Assembly: GCF_039542905.1 (NCBI RefSeq)
Contig: NZ_BAABIS010000001.1
Coordinates: 6,386,001 to 6,450,000 of the forward strand
Length of the DNA stretch: 64,000 nt
Source of the DNA: Kitasatospora terrestris
GTDB taxonomy: Bacteria > Actinomycetota > Actinomycetes > Streptomycetales > Streptomycetaceae
Direction of reading: 5' to 3'
Part shown: positions 8,005 to 16,684 of the stretch, piece by piece
Numbering within the stretch: position 1 is the first letter of the stretch
Layout of the letters: each line of letters begins with the position of its first letter
Position numbers and translations under genes: made by a program
Notes under the pieces: model-generated
What the model was told of the DNA's origin: nothing
Databases searched by the model: none
Seen by the model: the letters and a program-made list of their open reading frames with translations, nothing else

Positions 8005-8444
8005 TGGGCGACGAGGTGTACCAGCCGGACGGCTCCGAGGTGCAGGACGACATCGGACCGCTGGAGCCGGAGGACACCCTGGACGATCGGGGGCTGGAGT
8101 CCGCGCTCGACGAGGGCTACGCGCCCCCGGAGCGCCCGCTCGCCGTGAACCGCTACGGCACCACCGCCGCCGAGCAGCGCGCCGGTGAGAGTCTCGACCA
8201 GCGGCTCGCCCAGGAGCTTCCCGATGTCTCGACGCCCGACGGGGACGGCATCGGCGACACGTCCGGCACCGATGCGGAGCCGGTCGATCCCGAAGCCGGC
8301 GAGGCCCGCACCGGGCGGCTCACCGTCGTCGACGGCGCCCGCAGCGACACCGTCGCGCAGGACGTGGGCATCTCCGGCGGCGCCGCGACGGCCGAGGAGG
8401 CCGCGATGCACACCGTCGACGACCCCGAGACCCAGTCCCTCTGA
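7986..8444 (+). CDS. DUF5709-type acidic protein
   Basis: The 152-residue product is very acidic and hydrophilic. It starts MADDQLMGDEVYQPDGSEVQ and contains GPLEPEDTLDDRGLES, RPLAVNRYGTTAAEQ and a late AEEAAMHTVDDPE, the pattern of DUF5709, a family found in actinobacteria. Function is unknown; the low complexity and charge suggest a soluble, perhaps intrinsically disordered protein. It is monocistronic as far as can be seen. Confidence 0.7.
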   Translation: MADDQLMGDEVYQPDGSEVQDDIGPLEPEDTLDDRGLESALDEGYAPPERPLAVNRYGTTAAEQRAGESLDQRLAQELPDVSTPDGDGIGDTSGTDAEPVDPEAGEARTGRLTVVDGARSDTVAQDVGISGGAATAEEAAMHTVDDPETQSL

Positions 8445-9021
8445 CAGCCCGTGCGACTCGGCCCGGCTGCCACGCTCCGATCAGGTCCCCGGGTCCGAAC
8501 CGGGCGGTGAGTGCGTCGCCGGTGCAGCCCGAGCGGAGGTACGGGTCGGCCGCCCGGTAGCGGCGGTCCTCGTCTCCGGGCTTCCCGGAGAGGGGGTGTC
8601 CACCGCGATGGTCCGCTTGTCGACGATCCGGCGGGGCTGCGGCGTTGTGGGCAATCCGGCGGCCGGCATCCGTCGCGTCGGCCGCCGACGGGCCGGTCGT
8701 CCGTTGCCCGTCGTGCGGGGATGACGGCGTCGAAGAGCGAGCGGTTCGGCAGGTCGGACCGCCGGAGCGGCTCCATCGGCCGGAGCCGTTCGACATCGGG
8801 CCGCGGCCCCCTTGCTCGATCGCCCGATCGCCCGATCGCCCGATCGCCCGATCGGCGGACGGCGTACGGGACGCCGGACGTCCTGCGGAACACGTCGACC
8901 AGGGCGTGACCTGCCCACGTGACGGCTGCCTCGGAGGAGCAGGGCCCGGCCGCGCTGGGCCGCGCCGCCCTCCCGGACCCGGTCGGGGCGCCGTTGGATC
9001 AACTGCTCGGCGTCACACGGG
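8445..9021. other. 577-bp region without a convincing gene
   Basis: Frames are open on both strands, but none shows a start with ribosome binding site, a G/C-ending codon pattern over its length, or a known motif. The only clear structure is the octamer repeat at 8817-8856. It could be a decayed gene; no insertion-sequence ends or target duplication were seen. Confidence 0.5.
8817..8856. repeat. Tandem octamer GATCGCCC array
   Basis: CGATCGCC is repeated head to tail four times (8817-8848) and ends in CGATCGG at 8849-8855. Overlapping GATC and CGATCG palindromes occur at every unit. It lies in a gene-free stretch. Confidence 0.8.
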
Positions 9022-9315
9022 TCAGCCGGGGAGCTGGGACAGGCCGGCCTGGAGTTCTTCGGCGGTCATGCAGGGGGTGACGGTGACGTCGGCACCGAGC
9101 TCCGTCCAGAAGGGTTCGACCAGGGCGACCAGGTTGGATTCCTGGTCGAGGTCGCAGACGAGGGTGAAGGCGCGCCGTCCGCCGAAGGGGTAGAAGTAGG
9201 CGGCCTCGGGCTTGAGGGCGCCCATGATCCGGCCCATCAGCTCGGGGACCTTGCCGGTGGCGAGCAGGTGGTTGGACGTCGCGGTGTCCATTTCGCCGTG
9301 GATCATCATGCGCAT
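9022..9315 (-). CDS. Small conserved-type protein, possibly dimeric alpha-beta barrel (DUF3303-like)
   Basis: The 97-residue protein starts MRMMIHGEMDTATSNHLL. A strand-helix-strand pattern with FTLVCDLDQESNLVALVEPFW suits a small ferredoxin-like or dimeric alpha-beta barrel domain such as DUF3303, but this is a fold-level guess. A strong AGGAGG motif just upstream fixes ATG 9315, although the frame is open further upstream. It lies downstream of xdhC on the same strand, 130 bp away, and may be read with it. Confidence 0.6.
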   Translation of the reverse strand: MRMMIHGEMDTATSNHLLATGKVPELMGRIMGALKPEAAYFYPFGGRRAFTLVCDLDQESNLVALVEPFWTELGADVTVTPCMTAEELQAGLSQLPG

Positions 9316-9445
9316 CGTGGGGCCTCCTGACCGCACGGGGGGCGGTGACGGGCCGGCGACGCGGACGGGGCCGCGGGGCGGCCGGCCTTGGAGGACCAGC
9401 GTCCCGCAGCCCCGTGGGGTGCGCGAGTTCGGGCGGCGTCCGGGT

Positions 9446-10684
9446 TTAGGCGGCGTGCGCGGAGACGCGGGCCTCGTCGGTGGCCGGGGCGGGGGTCTCG
9501 GCGGGGCGGGCGAGGTCGTGGTGGATGGGGCCGTCGCCGGCGGAGAGCGGGAGGCAGGAGCCGCCGCGGCGGTGGGCGACGATCTCGGCGGCGACCGAGA
9601 CGGCGGTCTCCTCGGGAGTGCGGGCACCGAGGTCGAGGCCGATGGGGGAGCGCAGGCGGGCGATCTCGGCGTCGGTGAGTCCGACCTCGCGCAGGTGGGT
9701 GTTGCGGTCGAGGTGGGTCTTGCGCGAGCCCATCGCGCCGACGTACCCGACGGGCAGCCGCAGGGCCCGCTCCAGCAGCGGGATGTCGAACTTGGCGTCG
9801 TGGGTGAGGACGCACAGGACGGTGCGGCCGTCGATCCGGTCGAGCTGGGAGTCGAGGTAGCGGTGCGGCCAGTCGACGACGACCTCGTCGGCGTCGGGGA
9901 AGCGCCGGGCGGTGGCGAAGACGGGGCGGGCGTCGCAGACGGTGACGCGGTAGCCGAGGAACTTGCCGATCCGGACGACCGCGGCGGCGAAGTCGATGGC
10001 GCCGAAGACGATCATCCGGGGCGCGGGCACGTACGACTCGACGAAGACGGTGACGGTGCCCTGGGCGGCATCGTCGCAGGGGCGGCCGTCGAGGCCGAGG
10101 ACGAGCTGTCCGGTGCGGCCGGCGTCGAGCATGGCGCGGGCCTCGGCGACCACCGCGCATTCGAGCAGGTGGAGGGGCTGCGCGGAGCGCATCGAGTGAA
10201 GGGTGGCGGCGGGAGACGGGCGGGCGGGGGAGAGCGCGCCGTGGTGGGTGTCGGCGGTGACGGCGACGGTGGCGCCGAGCAGGGCGGCGGGTCCGTCGAC
10301 GATCCGGGCGAGGGCGACGGGGGTGCCGGAGGCGATGTAGGCGATGCCGGCGTCCAGGCCGGGGTCGGCGCCGGGCACGATCGGCTGGACGAAGACGTCG
10401 AGGACGCCGCCGCAGGTGAGGCCGACCGCGAAGGCGTCCTCGTCGCTGTAGCCGAAGCGCTCCAGGGCGGGCTCGCCGCTGAGGATCGCGGCCCGGCAGA
10501 GCTCGTACACCGCGCCTTCGACGCAGCCGCCGGAGACGGAGCCGATCGCCTCGCCCTCGGAGTCGACGGCGAGGGCGGCGCCGGGGTCGCGGGGGGCACT
10601 GCCCAAGACGCCGACGACTGTGGCCACGGCGAAGGCGCGCCCGGCGGCGTGCCAGGCCTGCAACTGCTCGGCGATGTCTTGCAC
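9446..10684 (-). CDS. xdhC: XdhC family xanthine dehydrogenase accessory protein
   Basis: The 412-residue protein has the XdhC N-terminal signature (SAPRDPGAALAVDSEG, then GSVSGGCVEGAVYE, about residues 25-55) and a C-terminal Rossmann-type domain (RMIVFGAIDFAAAVVRIG, VGYVGAMGSRKTHLDR). XdhC proteins insert sulphurated molybdenum cofactor into xanthine dehydrogenase. GTG 10684 is chosen because GGGAG lies 9 bp upstream and the preceding sequence is antisense to nothing conserved. It follows the purine permease gene by 89 bp and probably belongs to the same purine-catabolic transcript as the dehydrogenase subunits. Confidence 0.88.
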   Translation of the reverse strand: MQDIAEQLQAWHAAGRAFAVATVVGVLGSAPRDPGAALAVDSEGEAIGSVSGGCVEGAVYELCRAAILSGEPALERFGYSDEDAFAVGLTCGGVLDVFVQPIVPGADPGLDAGIAYIASGTPVALARIVDGPAALLGATVAVTADTHHGALSPARPSPAATLHSMRSAQPLHLLECAVVAEARAMLDAGRTGQLVLGLDGRPCDDAAQGTVTVFVESYVPAPRMIVFGAIDFAAAVVRIGKFLGYRVTVCDARPVFATARRFPDADEVVVDWPHRYLDSQLDRIDGRTVLCVLTHDAKFDIPLLERALRLPVGYVGAMGSRKTHLDRNTHLREVGLTDAEIARLRSPIGLDLGARTPEETAVSVAAEIVAHRRGGSCLPLSAGDGPIHHDLARPAETPAPATDEARVSAHAA

Positions 10685-10773
10685 GGTGTGCTCCCTACCA
10701 ACCAATAGTGCACGGGAAACGGGTGGCGCCGCGGTACCGGAGACAGGACTCCGGTACCGCGGCCGGCGGGCGG

Positions 10774-12255
10774 CTAGTGCACGCCGAGCCAGGACTTGAT
10801 CGGGACGAGGGCGAAGTAGACCACGAAGACCCCGGTGAGGATCCACATCAGCGGACCGGGCTCGCGCCACTTGCCGGTGCCGGCCTTGATGGCGGTGTAC
10901 GAGATGACACCGGCGGCCACGCCCGCGGTGATGCTGTAGGTGAACGGCATCAGGACGCAGGTGAGGAAGGCGGGGATGGCGATCTCGCGGTCGGACCAGT
11001 CGATGTGCCGGGCCTGGCTCATCATCATGGAGCCGATGACGACCAGGGCGGCCGAGGCGACCTGGACCGGGACGACGGCGGCGACCGGCGAGAAGAACAG
11101 CATCAGGGCGAAGACGCCGCCGGTGACGGTGGAGGCCAGGCCGGTGCGGGCGCCGTCGCCGACGCCGGTCGCGGACTCGACGAACACGGTCTGGCCGGAC
11201 GCACCCGCCACACCGCCGATCGCGCCGCCGGCACCGTCGATGAACAGCGCCTTGGACAGGCCGGGCATCCGGCCCTGCTTGTCGGCCAGGCCCGCCTCGG
11301 TGCCGACGCCGATGATGGTGGCCATCGCGTCGAAGAAGCCGGCCAGGACCAGGGTGAAGACGGCCACCGAGGCGGAGATCGCGCCGAGGCCCTTGGAGCC
11401 GAAGGCTCCGAACAGGTCGATGTCGCCGAAGAGGCCGAAGTCGGGGGCGGAGACCGGGGAGCCGGGCCACACCGGGGCGGAGCCGCCCCAGGCCTTGGCG
11501 TCCAGGCCGGCCACCTGGTGGACGATCACGGCGATCACGGTGCCGGCCGCGATGCCGATCAGGATCGCGCCGCGGACGTTGCGGGCCAGCAGCACGAAGA
11601 TGGTCAGCAGGGTGACGCAGAAGATCAGGACCGGCCAGCCCTCCAGCTCGCCGAACGGGCCGAGCGACAGCGGCGTCGGGCCGCCGGTGTGCACGAAGCC
11701 GGCCTTGTAGAGGCCGATGATCGCGACGAACAGGCCGATGCCGATGGTGATGGCGTGCTTGAGCGGCAGCGGGATGCCGTTCATGATCTTCTCGCGCAGT
11801 CCGGAGACCACCAGCAGCACGATCAGCAGACCGTAGATGACGCAGAGACCGAAGGCCTGGGCCCAGGTGGTGTGCGGCACGACCAGGGCCGATATCGCCC
11901 CGGAGACCGAGAGGCCGGCGGCGACGGCCAGCGGCACGTTGCCGATCACGCCCATCAGGACGGTGGTGACGGCGGCGGCCAGGGCGGTCGCGGTGGTCAG
12001 CTGGGCGTGGTCGAGCTTGACGCCGGTGACGTCGGCACCGCTGAGGATGATCGGGTTGAGCAGGACGATGTACGCCATCGCCATGAAGGTGGTGAGGCCA
12101 CCGCGGATCTCGTTGCCGAAGGTGGAGCCGCGTGCGGAGATCTTGAAGTACGCGTCCAGCTTGTTCTTCGGCGGGGTGGCCGGCGACTGGGTGAGGGTCT
12201 CGTCGTCGGCGGGTGCTTCGTCGGTGGGGCCGGGCTCCGTGGAGATCCGGGTCAT
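10774..12255 (-). CDS. NCS2 (AzgA/PbuG-type) purine permease
   Basis: The 493-residue membrane protein has about 12-13 hydrophobic segments and the AzgA-branch signature: an N-terminal FGNEIRGGLTTFMAMAY (about residues 50-66), then NVPLAVAAG and GVGTEAGLADKQGRMPGLSK in the middle. Members import hypoxanthine, guanine or adenine by proton symport. The context (XdhC and xanthine dehydrogenase on both sides) fits supply of purines for breakdown. ATG 12255 follows GGGAG at 8 bp and is preferred to an upstream TTG. A 221-bp gap separates it from the molybdenum subunit gene, so it may have its own promoter. Confidence 0.88.
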   Translation of the reverse strand: MTRISTEPGPTDEAPADDETLTQSPATPPKNKLDAYFKISARGSTFGNEIRGGLTTFMAMAYIVLLNPIILSGADVTGVKLDHAQLTTATALAAAVTTVLMGVIGNVPLAVAAGLSVSGAISALVVPHTTWAQAFGLCVIYGLLIVLLVVSGLREKIMNGIPLPLKHAITIGIGLFVAIIGLYKAGFVHTGGPTPLSLGPFGELEGWPVLIFCVTLLTIFVLLARNVRGAILIGIAAGTVIAVIVHQVAGLDAKAWGGSAPVWPGSPVSAPDFGLFGDIDLFGAFGSKGLGAISASVAVFTLVLAGFFDAMATIIGVGTEAGLADKQGRMPGLSKALFIDGAGGAIGGVAGASGQTVFVESATGVGDGARTGLASTVTGGVFALMLFFSPVAAVVPVQVASAALVVIGSMMMSQARHIDWSDREIAIPAFLTCVLMPFTYSITAGVAAGVISYTAIKAGTGKWREPGPLMWILTGVFVVYFALVPIKSWLGVH

Positions 12256-12476
12256 GTCCACTCCCAAGGTTCAAAGGGGATTGGGGTGGGCGAGCCGACC
12301 TGGGTGCCAGTCATGGAAGAGGCGCAGGGGGACTGTTCGACTCACTGGGGTGCACCGCTGCAGAGCCCCGGCGAGGGAGAGGCAGCGGTTCGGTGCGTGG
12401 GTGGGGTTCATTTCGTTTCGGGTGGGGCAACCCCGGGGCGGCGGGGGAAGACGGTCCGCCGCCCCGGGGAGGTCTG

Positions 12477-14837
12477 TCAGAGCGTGCCGGTGAGGTGCTC
12501 GGGCCGGACCGGGATCCGGTTGAGCGCGATGCCGGTCGCCTGCCGGATGGCGGCCACGATGGACGGCGTGGCGGAGACGGTGGGGGCCTCGCCGACGCCG
12601 CGCAGGCCGTACGGCGCGTTCGGGTCCGGGAGTTCGAGGATCTCCACCGGGATCGGCGGGGTGTCCAGGATGGTGGGGATCAGGTAGTCGGTGAAGGACG
12701 CGTTGCGCACCTTCCCGTCCTTGACGATGATCTCCTCCATCACCGCGAGGCCCAGGGCCTGGGTGCAGCCGCCCTGGATCTGGCCCACCACGGAGAGCGG
12801 GTTGAGCGCCTTGCCGACGTCCTGGACGGCGGTCAGCTCGACCACCTTGACCAGGCCCAGCTCGACGTCCACGTCGACCACCGCGCGGTTGGCGCAGAAG
12901 GTGTACTGGACGTGGCCGAAGCCCTGTCCGGTCTCCTTGTCGAACGGCTGGGTCGGGCGGTGGTGGTGCTCGCGGGTCAGGTCGATCGCCTCGTCGCCGA
13001 GCAGGTCGACCATGGCGACCAGCACGCCGTCGGCCTCGGAGACGACCTTGCCGCCGACCAGGTCGATGTCGTTCTGGGTCCAGCCGTAGCGCCGGCGGCC
13101 CTTGGTGATCAGCGCCAGCTTCACCGCCTCGGCGGCGAGCTTCACCGCGCCACCGGTCATGTACGTCTGGCGCGAGGCGGAGGTGGAGCCGGCCGAGCCG
13201 ACCTCGGTGTTGGCCGGGTGGATGGTGACCTGCTCGACGCCGAGCTCGGTGCGGGCGATCTGGGCGTGCACGGTGACGCCGCCCTGGCCGACCTCGGCCA
13301 TCGCGGTGTGCACCATGGCGACCGGCTCGCCGCCGATCACCTCGAGGCGGACCCGGGCGGTGGAGTAGTCGTCGAAGCCCTCGGAGAAGCCGACGTTCTT
13401 GATGCCGACCGAGTAGCCGACGCCGCGGACGATGCCCTCGCCGTGCGAGGTGTTGGACAGCGCGCCGGGCACGGCGCGGATGTCCAGGTTCTCCAGGTCC
13501 AGCGGCGGGGGCAGCGGCATGTCCTTGACCCGCTGCAGCAGCTCGGCGACCGGGGCCGGCGAGTCGATCCGCTGGCCGGTGGGCATGTGGTCGCCCTCCG
13601 CCATCGCGTTCAGCTGGCGCAGCTCGACCGGGTCCATGCCCAGCTCGGCGGCGAGCTTGTCCATCTGCGACTCGTAGCCGAAGGCGGCCTGCACCGCGCC
13701 GAAGCCGCGCATCGCGCCGCACGACGGGTTGTTGGAGTACAGCGCGATGGCGTGCATCTTCACGTTCGGGATGACGTACGGGCCGTGGCCGAGCGAGGCC
13801 GCGTTGCCGACCACCGCGGGGGAGGCCGAGGCGTACGCGCCGCCGTCCAGCACGATCCGGCAGTCCGCGAAGACCAGCTTGCCGTCGCGGGTGGCGCCGT
13901 GCTCGTAGCGCATCTTCGCCGGGTGGCGGTGCACGTGGCCGAAGAAGGACTCGTCCCGGGCGTAGACGATCTTGACCGGCTTGCCGGTGTGCTGGGCCAG
14001 CAGGCAGGCGTGGATCTGCATCGAGATGTCCTCGCGGCCGCCGAAGGCGCCGCCGACGCCCGCGAGGGTCAGCCGGACCTTCTCCTCGGGCAGGCCGAGC
14101 ACCGGGGCCATCTGCTCGCGGTCCACGTGCAGCCACTGGGTGGCGATGTAGAGGTCGATGCCGCCGTCCTCGGCGGGCACCGCCAGGCCGGACTCCGGAC
14201 CGAGGAAGGCCTGGTCCTGCATGCCGACCTCGTACTCGCCGGTGACGATCACGTCGGCCAGCGCGCGGACCTCGTCGGTGACGCCGAGGCCGGAGACCAG
14301 CTTCTGCTCGTGGCAGATGTTGCCGTAGCCGTGCGACTTGAACTCGTGCGGCTCGTGCACGTAGCCGTGGGTCTCGGGGTCGAGGCACTGCTCCTCGGTG
14401 ACGATCGGGGTGAGCACCTCGTACTCGACCTTGATCTTCTTCACCGCGCGGCGGGCCGTCTCCGGGTGGTCGGCCGCGACCAGCGCGATCGGCTCACCGT
14501 GGTAGCGGACCTTGTCGATCGCCAGCGCCGGCTGGTCCTTGATCTCCAGGCCGTAGAACTTGGATCCCGGGATGTCCTGGTGGGTGAGCACGGCGTACAC
14601 GCCGGGCAGCTTGAGCGCCTCGGAGATGTCCACCGAGAGGATGTTGGCGCGGGGGTGCGGCGAGCGCAGCGCCATGCCCCAGAGCATGTCCTCGTGCCAC
14701 ATGTCGGACGAGTACGCGAACTCGCCCTTCACCTTCAGGGTGCCGTCGGGGCGCAGCGGGGAGCCGCCGATGCCGTCCGCGGACGCCTGGTTGATGTTCT
14801 GCAGGTTCTTCTGACCCGCGATCGTCCGGGTGCTCAT
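12477..14837 (-). CDS. Xanthine dehydrogenase, molybdenum-cofactor subunit
   Basis: A 786-residue subunit of the xanthine oxidase family. Visible features are a hammerhead domain (GIGGSPLRPDGTLKVKGEF at the start), GVGGAFGGRED (cofactor contact), SCGAMRGFGAVQ, and GVGEAP near residue 750, which carries the catalytic Glu conserved in xanthine dehydrogenases. CO dehydrogenase markers (CSFR loop) are absent. With the 2Fe-2S and FAD subunits upstream it oxidises hypoxanthine to xanthine and urate in the cytoplasm. It is the third gene of the FAD, FeS, Mo set, 73 bp after the FeS gene. GAGGTGG precedes ATG 14837. Confidence 0.9.
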   Translation of the reverse strand: MSTRTIAGQKNLQNINQASADGIGGSPLRPDGTLKVKGEFAYSSDMWHEDMLWGMALRSPHPRANILSVDISEALKLPGVYAVLTHQDIPGSKFYGLEIKDQPALAIDKVRYHGEPIALVAADHPETARRAVKKIKVEYEVLTPIVTEEQCLDPETHGYVHEPHEFKSHGYGNICHEQKLVSGLGVTDEVRALADVIVTGEYEVGMQDQAFLGPESGLAVPAEDGGIDLYIATQWLHVDREQMAPVLGLPEEKVRLTLAGVGGAFGGREDISMQIHACLLAQHTGKPVKIVYARDESFFGHVHRHPAKMRYEHGATRDGKLVFADCRIVLDGGAYASASPAVVGNAASLGHGPYVIPNVKMHAIALYSNNPSCGAMRGFGAVQAAFGYESQMDKLAAELGMDPVELRQLNAMAEGDHMPTGQRIDSPAPVAELLQRVKDMPLPPPLDLENLDIRAVPGALSNTSHGEGIVRGVGYSVGIKNVGFSEGFDDYSTARVRLEVIGGEPVAMVHTAMAEVGQGGVTVHAQIARTELGVEQVTIHPANTEVGSAGSTSASRQTYMTGGAVKLAAEAVKLALITKGRRRYGWTQNDIDLVGGKVVSEADGVLVAMVDLLGDEAIDLTREHHHRPTQPFDKETGQGFGHVQYTFCANRAVVDVDVELGLVKVVELTAVQDVGKALNPLSVVGQIQGGCTQALGLAVMEEIIVKDGKVRNASFTDYLIPTILDTPPIPVEILELPDPNAPYGLRGVGEAPTVSATPSIVAAIRQATGIALNRIPVRPEHLTGTL

Positions 14838-14910
14838 GCGGCCACCTCGCTGCGCTCGGCGGGCGCTTCGCACAATGCGCGCCCCTTGATGATTCGCTCG
14901 CTTCGCTCGC

Positions 14911-15399
14911 TCATTCCCCATGCCCCTTACCCGCGCACTTGCGGGCGGAGGCGAGCCGCACCGCGTCCATGATCTTCTCGTAGCCGGTGCAGCGGCACAG
15001 GTTGCCCGACAGCGCCTCGCGGATGTCGTTGTCGCTCGGCTGGTCGTCCTTCTCCAGCAGGGCGTCGGTCTGCACCAGCAGGCCGGGGGTGCAGAAGCCG
15101 CACTGCACGGCGCCGGCGTCGACGAAGGCCTGCTGGACCAGGCCCAGCTCGCCGTTCTCCTCGGCCAGGCCCTCGACGGTGCGCACCTCGCGGTCCTGCA
15201 CCTGGCCGGCCGCGACCAGGCAGGAGCAGACCGGGGTGCCGTCGAGGTAGACCGTGCAGGAGCCGCACTCGCCCTGCTCGCAGGCGTTCTTGGAGCCCGG
15301 CAGGCCCACCCGCTCGCGGAGCACGTAGAGCAGGCTCTCGCCCTCCCAGACGTCGTCCGCCTCGACGGGCTTGCCGTTGGCGGTGAAGGTGATCCTCAT
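14911..15399 (-). CDS. Xanthine dehydrogenase, 2Fe-2S subunit
   Basis: A 162-residue small subunit. The N-terminal plant-type ferredoxin domain holds CEQGECGSC (about 40-48) with a further Cys in PVCSC, and the C-terminal helical domain holds CGFC (about 101-104) and CRC (about 136-138). All eight ligands for two 2Fe-2S clusters are present. It passes electrons from the molybdenum site to FAD. Its ATG overlaps the stop of the FAD subunit gene by 4 bp, so the two are coupled. Confidence 0.92.
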   Translation of the reverse strand: MRITFTANGKPVEADDVWEGESLLYVLRERVGLPGSKNACEQGECGSCTVYLDGTPVCSCLVAAGQVQDREVRTVEGLAEENGELGLVQQAFVDAGAVQCGFCTPGLLVQTDALLEKDDQPSDNDIREALSGNLCRCTGYEKIMDAVRLASARKCAGKGHGE

Positions 15400-16283
15400 G
15401 CCGCGCTCCTGATCTGCTTGCTGTAGTCGTTCCAACACCAGGTGAGGGTGCGGCGGGCCATCACGGCCAGGGTGTGCCGGCGGTAGTCGGCGGTGCCGCG
15501 GACGTCGTCGATCGGGGAGGCCGCGGCCTTCACCAGCTCGCCGAACTCCCGGACGGCCTCGGCGGGGATCAGGGCGCCGGACTCCCACAGGCCGCGCTCG
15601 GCGAGCACGCCCTGCAGGTACTCCTCGGCCTGCACCGCGCGGCGCGGCGTGGGGGCGGCCGAGCCGATACCGGTGCCGACCGTGCGGTTCTTGGGGTGCA
15701 GGGCGAAGCCGAAGGCGGACACCGCGATCACCATCGCGTTGCGGGTGCCGATCTTGGAGAACTGCTGCGGGCCGTCGGCGACCGGGATGTGCACGGTCTT
15801 GATCAGCTCGTCGGCCTCCAGGCTGTTGCGCTTCACGCCGACGTAGAACTCGTCGATCGGGATCAGCCGGGTGCCGCGCACCGAAGCCGCCTCGACGAAC
15901 ACGTCCCGGCCCGCGGCCAGCAGCGCCGGGTGCGCGTCACCGGCCGGCGACGCGCCGCCCAGGTTGCCGCCCACGCTGCCGCGGTTGCGGATCTGCGGGG
16001 AGCCGACCGTGTGCGCGGCCTTGGCCAGGCCGGGCAGCTGCTCGGACAGCTCGTCGATGATGCGGGTGTACGGCACCGAGGCGCCGAGCTTCACCACATC
16101 CCCGTCGATCTCCCACGCGCGAAGCTCGGGGATGCGGTTCAGGTCGAGAATCGCGGATGGCCGGTGCACGTCGAAATTCATCTCGACCATGACGTCCGTG
16201 CCGCCCGAGATCGGCAGCGCGGTCGGGTACTCAGCCTTCGCCGCGAGTGCCTCGTCCCACGTTGCGGGCCGAAGGAACTCCAT
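15396..16283 (-). CDS. Xanthine dehydrogenase, FAD-binding subunit
   Basis: A 295-residue protein of the CO dehydrogenase/xanthine dehydrogenase flavoprotein family. It starts MEFLRPATWDEALA and has the FAD motifs PISGGTDVMVEMN (about 28-40) and TVGSPQIRNRGSVGGNLGGASPAGD (about 105-130), followed by the C-terminal CO_deh_flav_C domain. It transfers electrons from the iron-sulphur subunit to NAD+. It is first in the subunit operon, with GGAG 9 bp before the ATG, and faces pucR across 401 bp. Confidence 0.9.
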   Translation of the reverse strand: MEFLRPATWDEALAAKAEYPTALPISGGTDVMVEMNFDVHRPSAILDLNRIPELRAWEIDGDVVKLGASVPYTRIIDELSEQLPGLAKAAHTVGSPQIRNRGSVGGNLGGASPAGDAHPALLAAGRDVFVEAASVRGTRLIPIDEFYVGVKRNSLEADELIKTVHIPVADGPQQFSKIGTRNAMVIAVSAFGFALHPKNRTVGTGIGSAAPTPRRAVQAEEYLQGVLAERGLWESGALIPAEAVREFGELVKAAASPIDDVRGTADYRRHTLAVMARRTLTWCWNDYSKQIRSAA

Positions 16284-16684
16284 GCGGTGTCTCCTCAAGT
16301 CGTGGCCTGCCGGACAGGGGGCACGTTGCCCGGTGTCGGTGTTCGGACTGTGCAACCACCTCGTTGCCTCGGCGTTGAGTCCTGGTCACCGGGATGTGTC
16401 CGGCGGCTTGTGGCCAGTGAACCGCTGTGACCGGGCCCACTGGCAGTCACCGATGGCATGAAGCCCCGGCTGTGGTCCCGCCCGGCATCCTGTACGTTCC
16501 TCTAAGGAAGGGAATTTCGCAGCCCAGGAGTCACCCGGGCGCTACTTACGACCGTAATCCGGCCGTGATTCCGGAGCTACGGGCCCGTGATCCGGGCGGC
16601 ATTTGTGAGGTGACACCGAACGCCGGTCGTCGGGCACACTGACCCCCACCCTCGAATTTCCCGAACGGACGAAGGAGTCTGCGG
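16284..16684. promoter_or_regulatory. Divergent control region between xanthine dehydrogenase genes and pucR
   Basis: This 401-bp space has no convincing gene. It holds three direct copies of CCGTRATnCCGG at 16552-16562, 16563-16574 and 16585-16595, and an imperfect inverted repeat TTAC-N4-GTAA directly before the first copy. These lie about 90-130 bp before pucR, so they are candidates for the PucR operator or another regulator of purine use. Confidence 0.4.

Noticed and set aside
8817..8856. Octamer array as HIP1-type or CRISPR repeat
   Set aside because: HIP1 (GCGATCGC) is a dispersed cyanobacterial element, and the units here are directly adjacent with no spacers, so neither applies.
8153..8893. 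Minus-strand frames that might be a decayed transposase
   Set aside because: No DDE motif, no inverted ends and no target duplication could be seen. The similarity was only vague phrase resemblance.
12477..16283. Carbon monoxide dehydrogenase (CoxMSL) operon
   Set aside because: Subunit sizes are similar, but the molybdenum subunit lacks the CSFR active loop of CO dehydrogenase, and XdhC, a purine permease and PucR are adjacent.
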